A DNA stretch of 64,000 nt from Ga0077555 sp050187415 (lineage in GTDB: Bacteria; Pseudomonadota; Alphaproteobacteria; Rhizobiales; Hyphomicrobiaceae). Below, in pieces: positions 43,655 through 52,526 of the stretch; position 1 is the first letter of the stretch, and each line of letters opens with the position of its first letter. Below the pieces are notes generated by a model. It was not told the DNA's origin, ran no database searches, and saw only the letters and a program-made list of their open reading frames with translations. The position numbers and the translations under genes are program-made. Where the stretch lies: the NCBI GenBank assembly GCA_050187415.1, contig JBFWXN010000014.1:1-64000 (forward strand), given 5' to 3'.

Positions 43655-44119
43655 ATGCGTGTCCGGATTTTGACGGCGACAGCACTTGCCGTGACGCTGG
43701 CGGGCGCCGCCATGGCCACCACCCCCGGCGCCGATAGCAAAGCCGGCCGGTTCACCATGCAGCCAGTCGACGGAGGCTATCTGAGGCTCGATACGGCCAC
43801 GGGCGACATGTCGCTCTGCACGGGCGCAGGCGGCACCTTCGAGTGCAAGCCGGTGAAGGACGACCGCGACCTCCAATCCGAGATTGCTCGCCTCTCGGAT
43901 GAGAACAAAGCGCTGAAGGCGGACATCAAGCGCCTCGAGGATTTGCAGGCCCACGGCGGTGGCATCGCACCACCAGCCCCGAAATTCGAATTGCCGAGTG
44001 AGGCCGAGGTCGACAAGGCGCTGACCTACATGGAGCGCGTGTTCAAGAAATTCCGCGAAAAACTCAAGGAACTCGACAAGCCGCTCGACACCCCCGGCCA
44101 AAAAGGCACGCCCATGTAG
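43655..44119 (+). CDS. small secreted coiled-coil protein
   Basis: A 154-aa protein with a signal peptide (RVRILTATALAVTLAGAAMA). The mature part begins with a short domain (GRFTMQPVDGGYLRLDTATG, then LCTGAGGTFECK, which has two Cys likely to form a disulfide), then a coiled coil (DLQSEIARLSDENKALKADIKRLE), a Pro-rich hinge, and a helical C-terminus. It is of a type common in rhizobial periplasm; function is unknown. GGGAGAAGACG precedes the ATG; codons upstream lack this. It is divergent from the Sel1-repeat gene and shares a promoter region with it. Confidence 0.72.
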   Translation: MRVRILTATALAVTLAGAAMATTPGADSKAGRFTMQPVDGGYLRLDTATGDMSLCTGAGGTFECKPVKDDRDLQSEIARLSDENKALKADIKRLEDLQAHGGGIAPPAPKFELPSEAEVDKALTYMERVFKKFREKLKELDKPLDTPGQKGTPM

Positions 44120-44199
44120 AGTTGTAGGCGCGAATTTCGGCGTGCGCGAGCCGCCGAGGCAGGCGCGCGGACACCTGACCCCAGATGCCCCGGAAAGGA

Positions 44200-45159
44200 T
44201 CAGCCGCTCAGGCGACGCGTCGCGGAGACAATCTCGTGAACGATACCAGGCTCGGTCATGGCATGGCCGGCATCGGGTACGATAATCAGCTCCGCCCTCG
44301 GCCAGTGCGACTTTAGGTCGAAGGCCGACTTGATCGGCGTGACGACGTCGTAGCGACCGTGCACGATCACACCGGGAATCTCGGCGAGACGGGCCGCATC
44401 GGACAGAAGCTGGCCATCATGGTCGAAGAAACCCCTGTTTACGAAGTAGTGGCACTCGATACGGGCGAAAGCGAGCGCATACGAATCAGCGCTGAACTGA
44501 CGGATCCGATCCGGATCTGGCGTCAGCGACAGCGTCGAGGCCTCCCAAAGGCTCCAGGCTCGGGCCGCCGCCAGCTGAACCCGCATATCCGGATGAGTGA
44601 GGCGCCGATAGTAGGCGCCGATGATGTCACCCCGCTCGGTCTTCGGGATCGGCCCGGTGAACTCCGCGAACGCATCCGGAAAGAGCCAACTCGCGCCGTC
44701 CCGATAGAACCAGTCGAGCTCGGCCCGGCGGAGGAGGAATATCCCCCTCAGAATCAACGCGTCGACACGCTGCGGATGGGTCTCTGCGTAGGCTAGGCTC
44801 AGCGTGGAGCCCCATGATCCGCCGACCAGCTGCCAGCTCGAGATCCCGAGCCTTTTCCTCAGCCGCTCCATATCGTCGATCAGATGCCACGTCGTATTGA
44901 CGTCGATCGAGGCATGCGGCAGCGACCGACCGCATCCCCGTTGATCCAACAAGATGATCCGGTGGCGGGACGGATCGTGTAGTCGTCGCATGGTCGGATT
45001 GCTGCCGCCGCCCGGCCCTCCATGCACGATCAGAACCGGCTGGCCATGGCGATTGCCGCTTTCCTCGAAGTAGATCTCGTGACCGTCGCCGACGTCGAGG
45101 CGGCCCCGCGCATAGGGTTCAATCGGCGGATAAAGGCCAAGCCGCTCGTGTGCCGTCAT
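44200..45159 (-). CDS. pip: proline iminopeptidase
   Basis: A 319-aa alpha/beta hydrolase. The oxyanion segment is HGGPGGG, the nucleophile elbow GGSWGS, the acid GRYDVVTP and the catalytic His in PDAGHAM. The N-terminus (YPPIEPYARGRLDVGDGHEIYFEE) is diagnostic of proline iminopeptidase (peptidase S33). It removes N-terminal proline from peptides in the cytoplasm. The length is standard. AAGGAAAG is directly before the ATG. It stands alone between a secreted-protein gene and the symporter pair. Confidence 0.93.
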   Translation of the reverse strand: MTAHERLGLYPPIEPYARGRLDVGDGHEIYFEESGNRHGQPVLIVHGGPGGGSNPTMRRLHDPSRHRIILLDQRGCGRSLPHASIDVNTTWHLIDDMERLRKRLGISSWQLVGGSWGSTLSLAYAETHPQRVDALILRGIFLLRRAELDWFYRDGASWLFPDAFAEFTGPIPKTERGDIIGAYYRRLTHPDMRVQLAAARAWSLWEASTLSLTPDPDRIRQFSADSYALAFARIECHYFVNRGFFDHDGQLLSDAARLAEIPGVIVHGRYDVVTPIKSAFDLKSHWPRAELIIVPDAGHAMTEPGIVHEIVSATRRLSG

Positions 45160-45270
45160 CTTTCCTTGTATCCCGCGACCAGAATCCCCGCATTACGCCG
45201 CGGGAACGGCGGCGGGAGATATCCCACCTCGAGGCATCGCCTCGCCGCAGTTGCATGCGCAAGCGTCGCC

Positions 45271-47103
45271 TCAGCGAGCCCGCTGACCACGCTGGCGCGC
45301 CTGCCGCAATTCCCGATCATGAATCGTTTCACCACCCGGAATCCGCAGGTCGCGCACCATCTCCAGAATGTGCCGACCGGGCACCGGCGTCAAATAGCTC
45401 CCGATCCCCGCAGCGATCAGCGCGGCGGGCACGGCGACGACGGGTGCGAGCAGGCCGGGAAGGCCGAAAGACGAGAGATCTGCCAGCAGAACAGCGAATG
45501 CCGTGAACAGTCCCGTCGCCAGGCTTGCGATCGCTCCACCAGTGGACAGGCGCTTCCACCAGATCGAAAGCAGGACGACGGGGAATATGGCCGAGCCCGA
45601 GATCACGATCGCATAGAGCATCAGCAGGAACGGATCGCCTTTGGCGCTGACCGCTCCCATCCCCGCCACGGCAATCACCCCGACAAGGGCGAGGCGACAT
45701 GCGAGAATGCACCTTTGATCGCTCGCCTTCCAGCGATCCGGCCCATTGGCCACGTCGTCACCGAGAATGACGCCCATCTGGGTGAGGCTGGTGGCGGCAC
45801 CGATCAATGCGGCAGCCATTACGCCCGCGGCGACAAGATTGACCACCGCGAGCGGCATGCCCATCATCAGCGGCAGTGCGACAAGCGCGCCATCGCGATC
45901 GAAAAGAAGCGAATTTACGGTAATGCGCGCGGACTGTCCGTCAGCGGCAGCGAGGCCGACGTCGATCAATCTCTGAAGTGCAACAGGCGGCGCGGCCGTG
46001 GCATGACCGACGAAGCTGCTGACGAGGACGTCTCGCTCGAAGACGGCGACGCTGGAAAACGTCAGCAGAAGAATTCCGACGATTGCCACCGCCCAGCCGA
46101 CCGACTTGCGTGTGTCGTAGACACTCGGCGTCGTCACCGAGCGCGACAGGATTGCCGGCGAACCGACCACGCCGACCAGAACAGAGAGTGTCATGAGGGC
46201 GTAGGCGAGCGGACCGACGCTGCCGAACGTCGTCGCAAAACGGCCAACGATCGGTTGCAGCCCCGCGCCCGGCAACTCAAGCGCCATCAGTCCCGCCACC
46301 GGCACCGGCACGCTCTGCAACGCCTCGAGCCGTCCAACGGTGCGAATGATCGGACCATGGCTCAATTGGCCGAACGGCAGGTTCGTTTCCATCGCGGCGG
46401 CGATGGCCGCAGGCAGCAGTATCGCGATCAACACTGCCAGTGCCTGCGCCGCGCCGGACCAGGACAGCGAACGCACACCACCCGGCAGCACTGTGATTGC
46501 CACGACCAGCACGATCAGCCCGCAAGCGGCCTCCGGTGGTACCGGCAGCAGCCACATCAAGCTCATCATGCCAATCTTGATTTCCGCGATGGCGAGCAGC
46601 ATCAGAGGAACGATGCAAACCATGGCCGCGAAAAGCCTCAGTGCTCCGCTCTCGAATCGTTGCCCGAGATAAGACGGAATTGTCGGCGCGCCGAATTTCC
46701 TGAGGTAGGGCGCGACGAGCATGACCGAAACAGTTAGGCCAGCGACGATGCCCACTCCCACGCAAAGCATATCGAAGCCCGCGAGAAACAGCGTCCCCGG
46801 GATGGCGGTAATGCCTGCGGAGCCAAGCGATATGACGGCGAGCGCGGTACCGTTGTAGACGGCCGGCACGCGCCGTCCCGAGAACAAGAACTCTCGCGCG
46901 CGACGTGTGTGGGCCCCTGCTCCAATGGCAGCGAAGAGAACGACCGAGATAACGACCATGCCCGCCTTCAGCGACGCCTCGGTAACGCCAAGTTGCTCAA
47001 AGATCAAAAGAAGAACGACACCAGCCGCCAGGCAAGCCGCAAAGATGCCGAAGTAGACACCGAGCAATGGGTTGGAAATCGATGTCCCATGCGGGGGTGT
47101 CAT
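45271..47103 (-). CDS. sodium:solute symporter, large subunit (VC_2705 family, acetate-symporter-like)
   Basis: A 610-aa membrane protein with about 13 helices of the sodium/solute symporter fold. Family marks are VISLGSAGITAIPGTLFLAGFDML near the first helices and TIPSYLGQRFESGALRLF. It belongs to the group that pairs with a DUF4212 small subunit, TIGR03648. It imports an organic anion such as a short-chain acid with Na+; the substrate is not fixed. The DUF4212 gene ends 3 bp upstream, so the two are translated together. The ATG at 47103 is the first in the frame. Confidence 0.9.
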   Translation of the reverse strand: MTPPHGTSISNPLLGVYFGIFAACLAAGVVLLLIFEQLGVTEASLKAGMVVISVVLFAAIGAGAHTRRAREFLFSGRRVPAVYNGTALAVISLGSAGITAIPGTLFLAGFDMLCVGVGIVAGLTVSVMLVAPYLRKFGAPTIPSYLGQRFESGALRLFAAMVCIVPLMLLAIAEIKIGMMSLMWLLPVPPEAACGLIVLVVAITVLPGGVRSLSWSGAAQALAVLIAILLPAAIAAAMETNLPFGQLSHGPIIRTVGRLEALQSVPVPVAGLMALELPGAGLQPIVGRFATTFGSVGPLAYALMTLSVLVGVVGSPAILSRSVTTPSVYDTRKSVGWAVAIVGILLLTFSSVAVFERDVLVSSFVGHATAAPPVALQRLIDVGLAAADGQSARITVNSLLFDRDGALVALPLMMGMPLAVVNLVAAGVMAAALIGAATSLTQMGVILGDDVANGPDRWKASDQRCILACRLALVGVIAVAGMGAVSAKGDPFLLMLYAIVISGSAIFPVVLLSIWWKRLSTGGAIASLATGLFTAFAVLLADLSSFGLPGLLAPVVAVPAALIAAGIGSYLTPVPGRHILEMVRDLRIPGGETIHDRELRQARQRGQRAR

Positions 47104-47106
47104 TGG

Positions 47107-47367
47107 CTAGAGGTCCTCGTGCGCACCATGCCAGTGATCGATCGCATCCTGTCGATTGATGTAGGCGAACGTCGTAATGACCGCGATCAGCACCAGCCCG
47201 TGGCATGCTAAAAAGTAGCCCAACGGGAATCCGAGTATCCGTCGTGAGTTGAGCTGGTCGGCATAAAGCGGCAGCACCAGCAGCGCCGCCAGGAACGGCA
47301 GCAAACTCGTCAACATTTGCCACTTGGTGTGGCGCCAATAGGGCTTGCGCTCCTTGCGCTCGATCAT
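47107..47367 (-). CDS. DUF4212 sodium/substrate symporter small subunit
   Basis: An 86-aa protein with two transmembrane helices (MLTSLLPFLAALLVLPLYA and GYFLACHGLVLIAVITTFAYIN). The patterns YWRHTKW and FPLGYFLACHGLVL and the C-terminal D-H-W are the signature of DUF4212 (TIGR03647), the small subunit that always precedes a VC_2705-type sodium:solute symporter. Here it is 3 bp upstream of that gene, which confirms the assignment. Confidence 0.93.
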   Translation of the reverse strand: MIERKERKPYWRHTKWQMLTSLLPFLAALLVLPLYADQLNSRRILGFPLGYFLACHGLVLIAVITTFAYINRQDAIDHWHGAHEDL

Positions 47368-47744
47368 GCATCACCCCCTGGGCCGCTCCGCAATCCGGCC
47401 ACTCTGCAAACTCCCACCCGCGCACCCGCGTAAAGCTCTATCCGCTCGGCCATTGCCGCACCAGAACGTCTTGGCCATCATCCCCCACCCATTGTCGTCA
47501 CGCTCGCCTTCGAATATCGGGCCCGAAGTCCGCGTCCGTTGCAGCCATATGCCAATTCTATCCACGTACGAGAGTAATGTCAGGGTGCAGAGCTGATTGC
47601 TCGGCAGATGCTCCCGGATTAATGTCCGTCGCCTCGGCGTCGCCAAACGTCCCGTCACAAAGCGTTTTCGTATGTCGGCAAACGTCCGAGCAGGACGACC
47701 ACGTGCGGCCGGCGCAGGCATTCACACAGCCAGAAGGGGCGGAC
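47368..47744. other. 377-bp divergent intergenic region between symporter genes and mscL
   Basis: No gene is supported. It must hold the promoters of the DUF4212-symporter pair (leftward) and mscL (rightward). A 12-bp direct repeat CG-s-CAAACGTCC occurs at 47641-47652 and 47676-47687, 35 bp apart and about 60-100 bp before mscL. Translated frames here have no likeness to proteins. Confidence 0.5.
47641..47687. repeat. 12-bp direct repeat upstream of mscL
   Basis: CGCCAAACGTCC at 47641-47652 and CGGCAAACGTCC at 47676-47687, one mismatch, period 35 bp. It could be two binding sites of a regulator; chance is not excluded. Confidence 0.3.
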
Positions 47745-48149
47745 ATGTCGTTGCTATCCGAATTCAGGGAATTTGCCCTCAAGGGTAACGTCGTCGATCT
47801 GGCGGTCGGCGTGATCGTTGGTGCCGCGTTCGGCAAGATCGTGGATTCCCTTGTCAAGAATGTGCTGATGCCGCCGATCGGCTACGTTATCGGCGGCGTG
47901 AATTTCGCGGATCTCGCCGTCAATCTCCCTACTCCGACAGGCGATCCGGTGCTGCTGAAGTACGGTGCGTTTTTGCAGACGGTGATCGACTTCACCATCA
48001 TCGCCTTCGTGCTGTTCATGGTCATCAAGGCCATCAACACCGCCAAGAAGCGGTTCGAGAAGCAGCAGGACGCGGTCCCGATCGCTCCGTCGCCGAGCGA
48101 AGTCTATCTCAAGGAGATCCGCGACGCTCTCGTGGACGGCAAGAAGTAG
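47745..48149 (+). CDS. mscL: large-conductance mechanosensitive channel MscL
   Basis: A 134-aa protein. The N-terminal amphipathic helix and first transmembrane helix (EFREFALKGNVVDLAVGVIVGAAFGKIV) are the most conserved part of MscL. A second helix (VIDFTIIAFVLFMVIKAIN) and a charged C-terminal bundle follow. Five copies form a pore that opens under membrane tension to release solutes in osmotic downshock. The length is typical. The ATG at 47745 follows AAGGGGCGGAC. Confidence 0.97.
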   Translation: MSLLSEFREFALKGNVVDLAVGVIVGAAFGKIVDSLVKNVLMPPIGYVIGGVNFADLAVNLPTPTGDPVLLKYGAFLQTVIDFTIIAFVLFMVIKAINTAKKRFEKQQDAVPIAPSPSEVYLKEIRDALVDGKK

Positions 48150-48238
48150 CGTCTCTCGCGCCTCCAGCCTCGAGCAGGCACATGCCGCACGGTCGAGCCG
48201 CATCGGGGTCGCACCGAGGCGTTACGCACGCCTGTGCG

Positions 48239-49222
48239 CTATGAGCAGCTGCCGCCGCCGAGCACACAGAACTTCGCACAGTGCGGATGGCAGAGCTTGA
48301 CTGCGCCCTTGTCGAACATTCCTGAATCGGCCGCTCCTGCCTCCGCGAACGTGCCCCCCATCTCGAACGCGCGCTCGTACGGAAGGAGCGTGCAGGGAAG
48401 AATGACGGGTGCGGCCGCGCCCTTGCGCTTCACGACCATGCGGCTCTTGGCGCACATCATATCGGCGGGCGACTTGTGGAGGATGCCCCAGCATGCCGTG
48501 GTGATCTCGGGCACGTCGTAGCTGCCGTCCATCTCCGGCAAAAGCATGAGCTGCTTTGGATTGGCGGGATCGATGCGCCAGCCGCGCATCGCAATGAGAG
48601 CTGCATATCCGTTGCGCTCCTCGCCCTCCCCTTCGTCCCAGCACGTGCGCCCTGCGATGGCGATCTCGAATCCGTTGGCATTGAGCCAATCAAGCCCGGC
48701 AATGGCTTTGCCCCACGTCTTGACGCCGCGTTCCGCCTCGTGCAGCTCCGGGGTGAAATGGTCGAGGCTGACCCTGATGCGCAGTCGTGCCCCATGTTTC
48801 TCCCGGAGCGCGATCAACCCCCGCTTGATCGGGGCCCGCTGCATCGGCTGCATGGCATTGGTCAGCACGAGCACATCGAAGCCTCGCTCGAGGGTCACTG
48901 CGAGAATGTCTAGAAATTCAGGATTCATGAAGGGCTCACCACCGGTGAACCCGATCTCGCTGGTGCCGTAGTCGTCGCGCAGTAGCTCGTCGAGGAGCGC
49001 CGTCACTTCCGCCGCAGAGAGGTAGACGAGCCGATCGTTCTTCGGGCTCGAGTCGATGTAACAGTTGGCGCACGTGATGTTACAGAGCGTGCCGGTGTTG
49101 AACCACACCGTCTCAAGTCGTTCCAAACCCACGCTCGCGCGACGCTCTCCCTTGGCCGTGAGGTCGGGGTTCTCGAATTTGGCGACATTGGGCACTCCCA
49201 ATGCTTGCGCTGGCTCGTTCAC
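48239..49222 (-). CDS. radical SAM protein linked to the SelD fusion gene
   Basis: A 327-aa protein. The [4Fe-4S] motif CNITCANC is near residue 48, followed by GFTGGEPFMNPEFL (GGE motif) and RIRVSLDHF. The C-terminal part has further Cys (LPCTLLPYERAFE, then LCHPHCAKFCVLGGGSC), as in SPASM-like domains with extra clusters. The family modifies a peptide or small molecule by radical chemistry; the target is unknown. GTG at 49222 is used because GAGGGAAAG lies before it; a GTG at 49273 is possible. It starts 112 bp after the SelD-fusion stop in the same direction, so a selenium-related role is inferred. The stop is TAG, so no selenocysteine readthrough is implied at the end. Confidence 0.82.
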   Translation of the reverse strand: MNEPAQALGVPNVAKFENPDLTAKGERRASVGLERLETVWFNTGTLCNITCANCYIDSSPKNDRLVYLSAAEVTALLDELLRDDYGTSEIGFTGGEPFMNPEFLDILAVTLERGFDVLVLTNAMQPMQRAPIKRGLIALREKHGARLRIRVSLDHFTPELHEAERGVKTWGKAIAGLDWLNANGFEIAIAGRTCWDEGEGEERNGYAALIAMRGWRIDPANPKQLMLLPEMDGSYDVPEITTACWGILHKSPADMMCAKSRMVVKRKGAAAPVILPCTLLPYERAFEMGGTFAEAGAADSGMFDKGAVKLCHPHCAKFCVLGGGSCS

Positions 49223-49334
49223 TATGCGCTTTCCCTCGTTGTGCCGAATGACAGGCGCTCCCCAACGCCTCACTACTCATTTCCGGCAGCCCGACCTACC
49301 ATGCTCATGCTCGGCTGCGGTACTCACGATGACT

Positions 49335-51629
49335 TTATTGCGCGGTGAGCCGGACATCGGACGTGACATCCGGACGCTCCTGCGGCACTTCCCTCAAGCT
49401 CTTCACGACGCGAAGCCGGCCGCGACATGACCGCGCCTCGTCACGGCGGTGAACGCGCCCGACGATCGAGACCGACAATCCGGCACTCGCAAGTGCAGCG
49501 ACCGCCGCTTCGGCCTTGTCTGAAGGAAGGCCGGCGAGCAGACCGCCTGAGGTCTGCGGGTCGAAAAGCAGCGCCAGAGCGGCGGCCGTATCCTCGACGT
49601 CGACCGTGATCTGCGCGGCAACCGCCAGATTGTCGGGCAGCAGGCTCGATCGCACGCCGGCTGAAATCAATCGGTCGACGCCCGGATAGCGATGACACTG
49701 AGCAAGCCCGATCGTGGCCGACAGGTCCGACGCTTCAAGCATTTCCAAGAGATGCCCCGCGAGACCAAACCCCGTCACATCTGTTACGGCGATCGCCGCA
49801 TGCCGCCGGAGTATCCTGGCGGCGAGTGCGCTCACCGCCCGCATACCGCCAAGCGCCGCCGAGACCTCGCTCGCCTTGGCGAGGCCTCGCATCCACCCGG
49901 CAAATACGATGCCCGTGCCGAGCGGCTTGGTCAGAATGAGCACCTCGTCGCCTCCGAGACCGCCCTTGAGCCACACCTCGTCGCGGCCGACGCCTCCCGA
50001 TGCGAAGAACCCGATGGCGAGTTGATCGGCTCTCGCCGTATGACCGCCGACGATGCCAATGCCTTCCGGCGCGAGAACAGCGCGCGCCCCGGCCAGCAGC
50101 TGAAAAAGATCATCCTCCGCAAGATGCGCCGCTGCGGGCGGCAGTCCCGCTAGCGCGAGCACATGGTCGGGCTTTCCTCCTTTCGCGAGCACGTCGCCGA
50201 CCGCGTGTGCAGCCGCAATCTCGCCCAACACGTAGGGCTCCGGCCAGATCGCCGGGAAATGGTCGATCGTTTCCAGGCGCAACTGGTCCCCACCGAGATC
50301 GAGCAGGGCCGCGTCGTCATGCGGCGCGAGATTTCGCACCGCCTCGGGCGGCTGCATCGTCTCGCTCTCGGCAAACCTATGCAGCGCTCGCGCGAGGGAG
50401 GCCGGACCAAGCTTGGCGGCACAGCCTGCGCACAGCATCTCGTCCACGCTCTGGCCGTTTGGCATCGGCTGCGGCAGGACCTGGAACATGCGCATGAAGC
50501 GACGGTCGATCCAATCCTTGAGCCGCCATGCCCAGGCGCCACTTGCCGCGAAGGGTCCGCGAGCGGCAATGGCTCGCTTGTCGCCACAGGCCATAAGCGT
50601 CAGGAACTGCGTCTGCGGCCTGAAGGGTCGGGGCGCCATGCCCTTGGCTCGCAGTCGAATGTTGCGAACGAGCGGTGGCCCCTGTCGCACCGCGAACACG
50701 CCTGCTTTCTCCCGCGGATACTCGAGCACTCCGGCGCAGTCGCCGACTGCGAAAATGTCAGCTTCGCCCTTGACCTGAAGCGTCGGCTCGACCGCCAGGA
50801 AGCCCTGCGAGTCGAGCGCAAGGCCCGTCCCGGCGAACCAGCCAGGTGCTGCAGCCTTCGTTGTCACGAGCGTTGCGTCGCTCTCCACCGTCCGTCCGCT
50901 GGCCAAGCGAACGGATTGCCGCCCGATCTCGACCACCGCGTCCATCTCGACCAGTGTTACGCCGGCCCCCGCGAGTTCCTTTTCGGCCAGACGTCGCGCC
51001 CGCTCATTGTGGCCCGGGAGCAGGAGGCCGCTGCCGATAAGCGCGAATTTGAAGGCATCGGGCGCGATGCCGTGGTGCGGCGCCTCGTGGCGCAGCCGGT
51101 GTCGTATGGCTAGGACCAGTTCGAATCCGGCCGCTCCAGTGCCAACCAGCACAATGCGCCTCGGCCCATGCGGGGTCAGGGCGCGCGCCTCGAGATCGTT
51201 CCACCGGGGCGCAAACTCGGAAACCGGCTTCACCGCGATCGCATGCTCGACGGCGCCCACGATGTCGTCGATCGCGGGCGTGATACCGGTATCGATGGAA
51301 AGCAGATCGTAGGCTATCGACGGGCGCCCAGCGATCTGCACGCGTCGCATCGCCCGATCGATGCCGATGGCTTCTCCATGAATGACGCGCGCGCCCGCGA
51401 ATTGAGCCAGACGAATCAGATCGATATGGCAGGCGTCGAGGTCGTAGTGGCCGGCCACGTATCCGGGCAGCATTCCCGAATAAGGAGCGTCGAGCTCCTT
51501 CGCCAACAGGGTAATGTCGAGGCCGGGTTCACGCTCCATGGCGAGCGCCCGCAGAACCGTCACATGCGCGTGTCCGCCTCCGATCAGCACCAATCGCCGG
51601 CTGGCGCTCACGGTCTCATTGAGATGCAT
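49335..51629 (-). CDS. selD: FAD-dependent oxidoreductase/selenide, water dikinase (SelD) fusion
   Basis: A 764-aa two-domain protein. Residues 1-about 380 are a pyridine-nucleotide-disulfide-type oxidoreductase (NDH-like): VLIGGGHAHV at 13-22, RIVLVGTGAAGFELVLAIRH as second Rossmann motif, and the FAD-end DIFAVGDCAG. From about residue 410 follows SelD: LCAGCAAKLG with the catalytic Cys region, the APHDDAALLDLGGDQLRLETID metal/ATP segment, GGGK-like KGGKPD, GIVGGHTARADQLAIGF, and LFDPQTSGGLL near the end. SelD makes selenophosphate from selenide and ATP; the flavin domain probably supplies or senses reduced selenium. The catalytic position is Cys, encoded by TGC and TGT, not TGA. No selA, selB or tRNA-Sec lies in the window. 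Confidence 0.92.
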   Translation of the reverse strand: MHLNETVSASRRLVLIGGGHAHVTVLRALAMEREPGLDITLLAKELDAPYSGMLPGYVAGHYDLDACHIDLIRLAQFAGARVIHGEAIGIDRAMRRVQIAGRPSIAYDLLSIDTGITPAIDDIVGAVEHAIAVKPVSEFAPRWNDLEARALTPHGPRRIVLVGTGAAGFELVLAIRHRLRHEAPHHGIAPDAFKFALIGSGLLLPGHNERARRLAEKELAGAGVTLVEMDAVVEIGRQSVRLASGRTVESDATLVTTKAAAPGWFAGTGLALDSQGFLAVEPTLQVKGEADIFAVGDCAGVLEYPREKAGVFAVRQGPPLVRNIRLRAKGMAPRPFRPQTQFLTLMACGDKRAIAARGPFAASGAWAWRLKDWIDRRFMRMFQVLPQPMPNGQSVDEMLCAGCAAKLGPASLARALHRFAESETMQPPEAVRNLAPHDDAALLDLGGDQLRLETIDHFPAIWPEPYVLGEIAAAHAVGDVLAKGGKPDHVLALAGLPPAAAHLAEDDLFQLLAGARAVLAPEGIGIVGGHTARADQLAIGFFASGGVGRDEVWLKGGLGGDEVLILTKPLGTGIVFAGWMRGLAKASEVSAALGGMRAVSALAARILRRHAAIAVTDVTGFGLAGHLLEMLEASDLSATIGLAQCHRYPGVDRLISAGVRSSLLPDNLAVAAQITVDVEDTAAALALLFDPQTSGGLLAGLPSDKAEAAVAALASAGLSVSIVGRVHRRDEARSCRGRLRVVKSLREVPQERPDVTSDVRLTAQ

Positions 51630-51851
51630 GCTGGCGAAAACCTCCGGAGCGGCAGCGCTATCGATCGGGCGCGACACGCACCGGCGGAGACCGGACAAGG
51701 GTCTTCGCGGCAAGAACCAAAGTCTCTGGCACATCCGACGACACGACGAGCAACGAACTACGTCAACCGCCGCGGCGACACCAGTGCCAAGTGGCCGGCA
51801 AAAGGGGGAACGCGGATATGCCGACCGCAAGGCCGCATAGACCGGTGTGCC

Positions 51852-52331
51852 TCATTTGAGCGTGGGATAGGACTCGACAAGCTGTGCCAAGGCAGTCGTG
51901 ACACTCGCCATATCCGCCCCGCTGAACGACGCACGAAGGCGCTCCTCGGCCCGCTTGGCTGCCGGCTCGGCCTCACCCAGCAGCGCCTCGCCCGCCTCGG
52001 TCAGCCGCACCGCATAGGCCCTCGCGTCGAGGCGCGTGCGCTTGCGCTTGATGAGGTCGCGCCGGAGGAGACGCTTGACGATCTCGGCAACGGTCGATCG
52101 ATCGATCCCGGTCGCTTGAACGAGTCCGGTCTGGCTCACATCACGGGTGTTTGCCACCGCCACCAGCACCGCGAATTGCCGGGTCGTGAGCCCCGTCTTT
52201 GCGGCCTCTTCATTGAACACGCTATCGGCAACCTGACAGGCGCGATGGAGCAGGTGCGTCAGCGAAGCGGCCAGCGCACCTTTGGGCCGTTCGTCGGACG
52301 ACTCACTGCGCTCGGTCTGGTTTATGAGCAT
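51852..52331 (-). CDS. MarR-family transcriptional regulator
   Basis: A 159-aa protein with a winged helix-turn-helix of the MarR type: LTTRQFAVLVAV, then DVSQTGLVQATGIDRSTVAEIVKRLLRRDLI, followed by the wing RKRTRLDARAYAVRLTEAG. Helices at both ends form the dimer. Such regulators bind palindromes close to their own gene and respond to phenolic or drug ligands. GAGGGAGGCCCC is directly before the ATG at 52331. It is divergent from a LysR gene (195 bp between), which may be its target or be auto-controlled from the same region. Confidence 0.9.
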   Translation of the reverse strand: MLINQTERSESSDERPKGALAASLTHLLHRACQVADSVFNEEAAKTGLTTRQFAVLVAVANTRDVSQTGLVQATGIDRSTVAEIVKRLLRRDLIKRKRTRLDARAYAVRLTEAGEALLGEAEPAAKRAEERLRASFSGADMASVTTALAQLVESYPTLK

Positions 52332-52526
52332 GGGGCCTCCCTCAAACAAGGCAGTCGGCAATGCACGTTACGGTCACCGACGGGACTACGCGCGAACCGC
52401 AGACGTCGAAGTGAGCATTGCCTGCGCGTCGCTGCGACACTTGGCAGGCGACTGCAAGTCAGACATCCTCATGTTTGGTAACGTGCACGTGAACGGCCGC
52501 CAGTTCCATTCGCAATTTGTGTACAA
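52332..52526. promoter_or_regulatory. divergent control region of the MarR and LysR genes
   Basis: A 195-bp region with AACGTGCACGTG near 52480 and TTGT-GT-ACAA (52517-52526) ending at the LysR start codon. These short dyads are possible operators. Exact promoter elements could not be set. Confidence 0.35.

Noticed and set aside
45022..46737. 571-codon plus-strand frame over the symporter gene
   Set aside because: Very rich in Arg, His, Gln and Asp, typical of a shadow of a membrane-protein gene; the minus strand has a clear symporter.
48236..48260. Possible selenocysteine readthrough at the end of the radical SAM gene
   Set aside because: The stop codon is TAG, not TGA, and no conserved Cys-paired extension follows.
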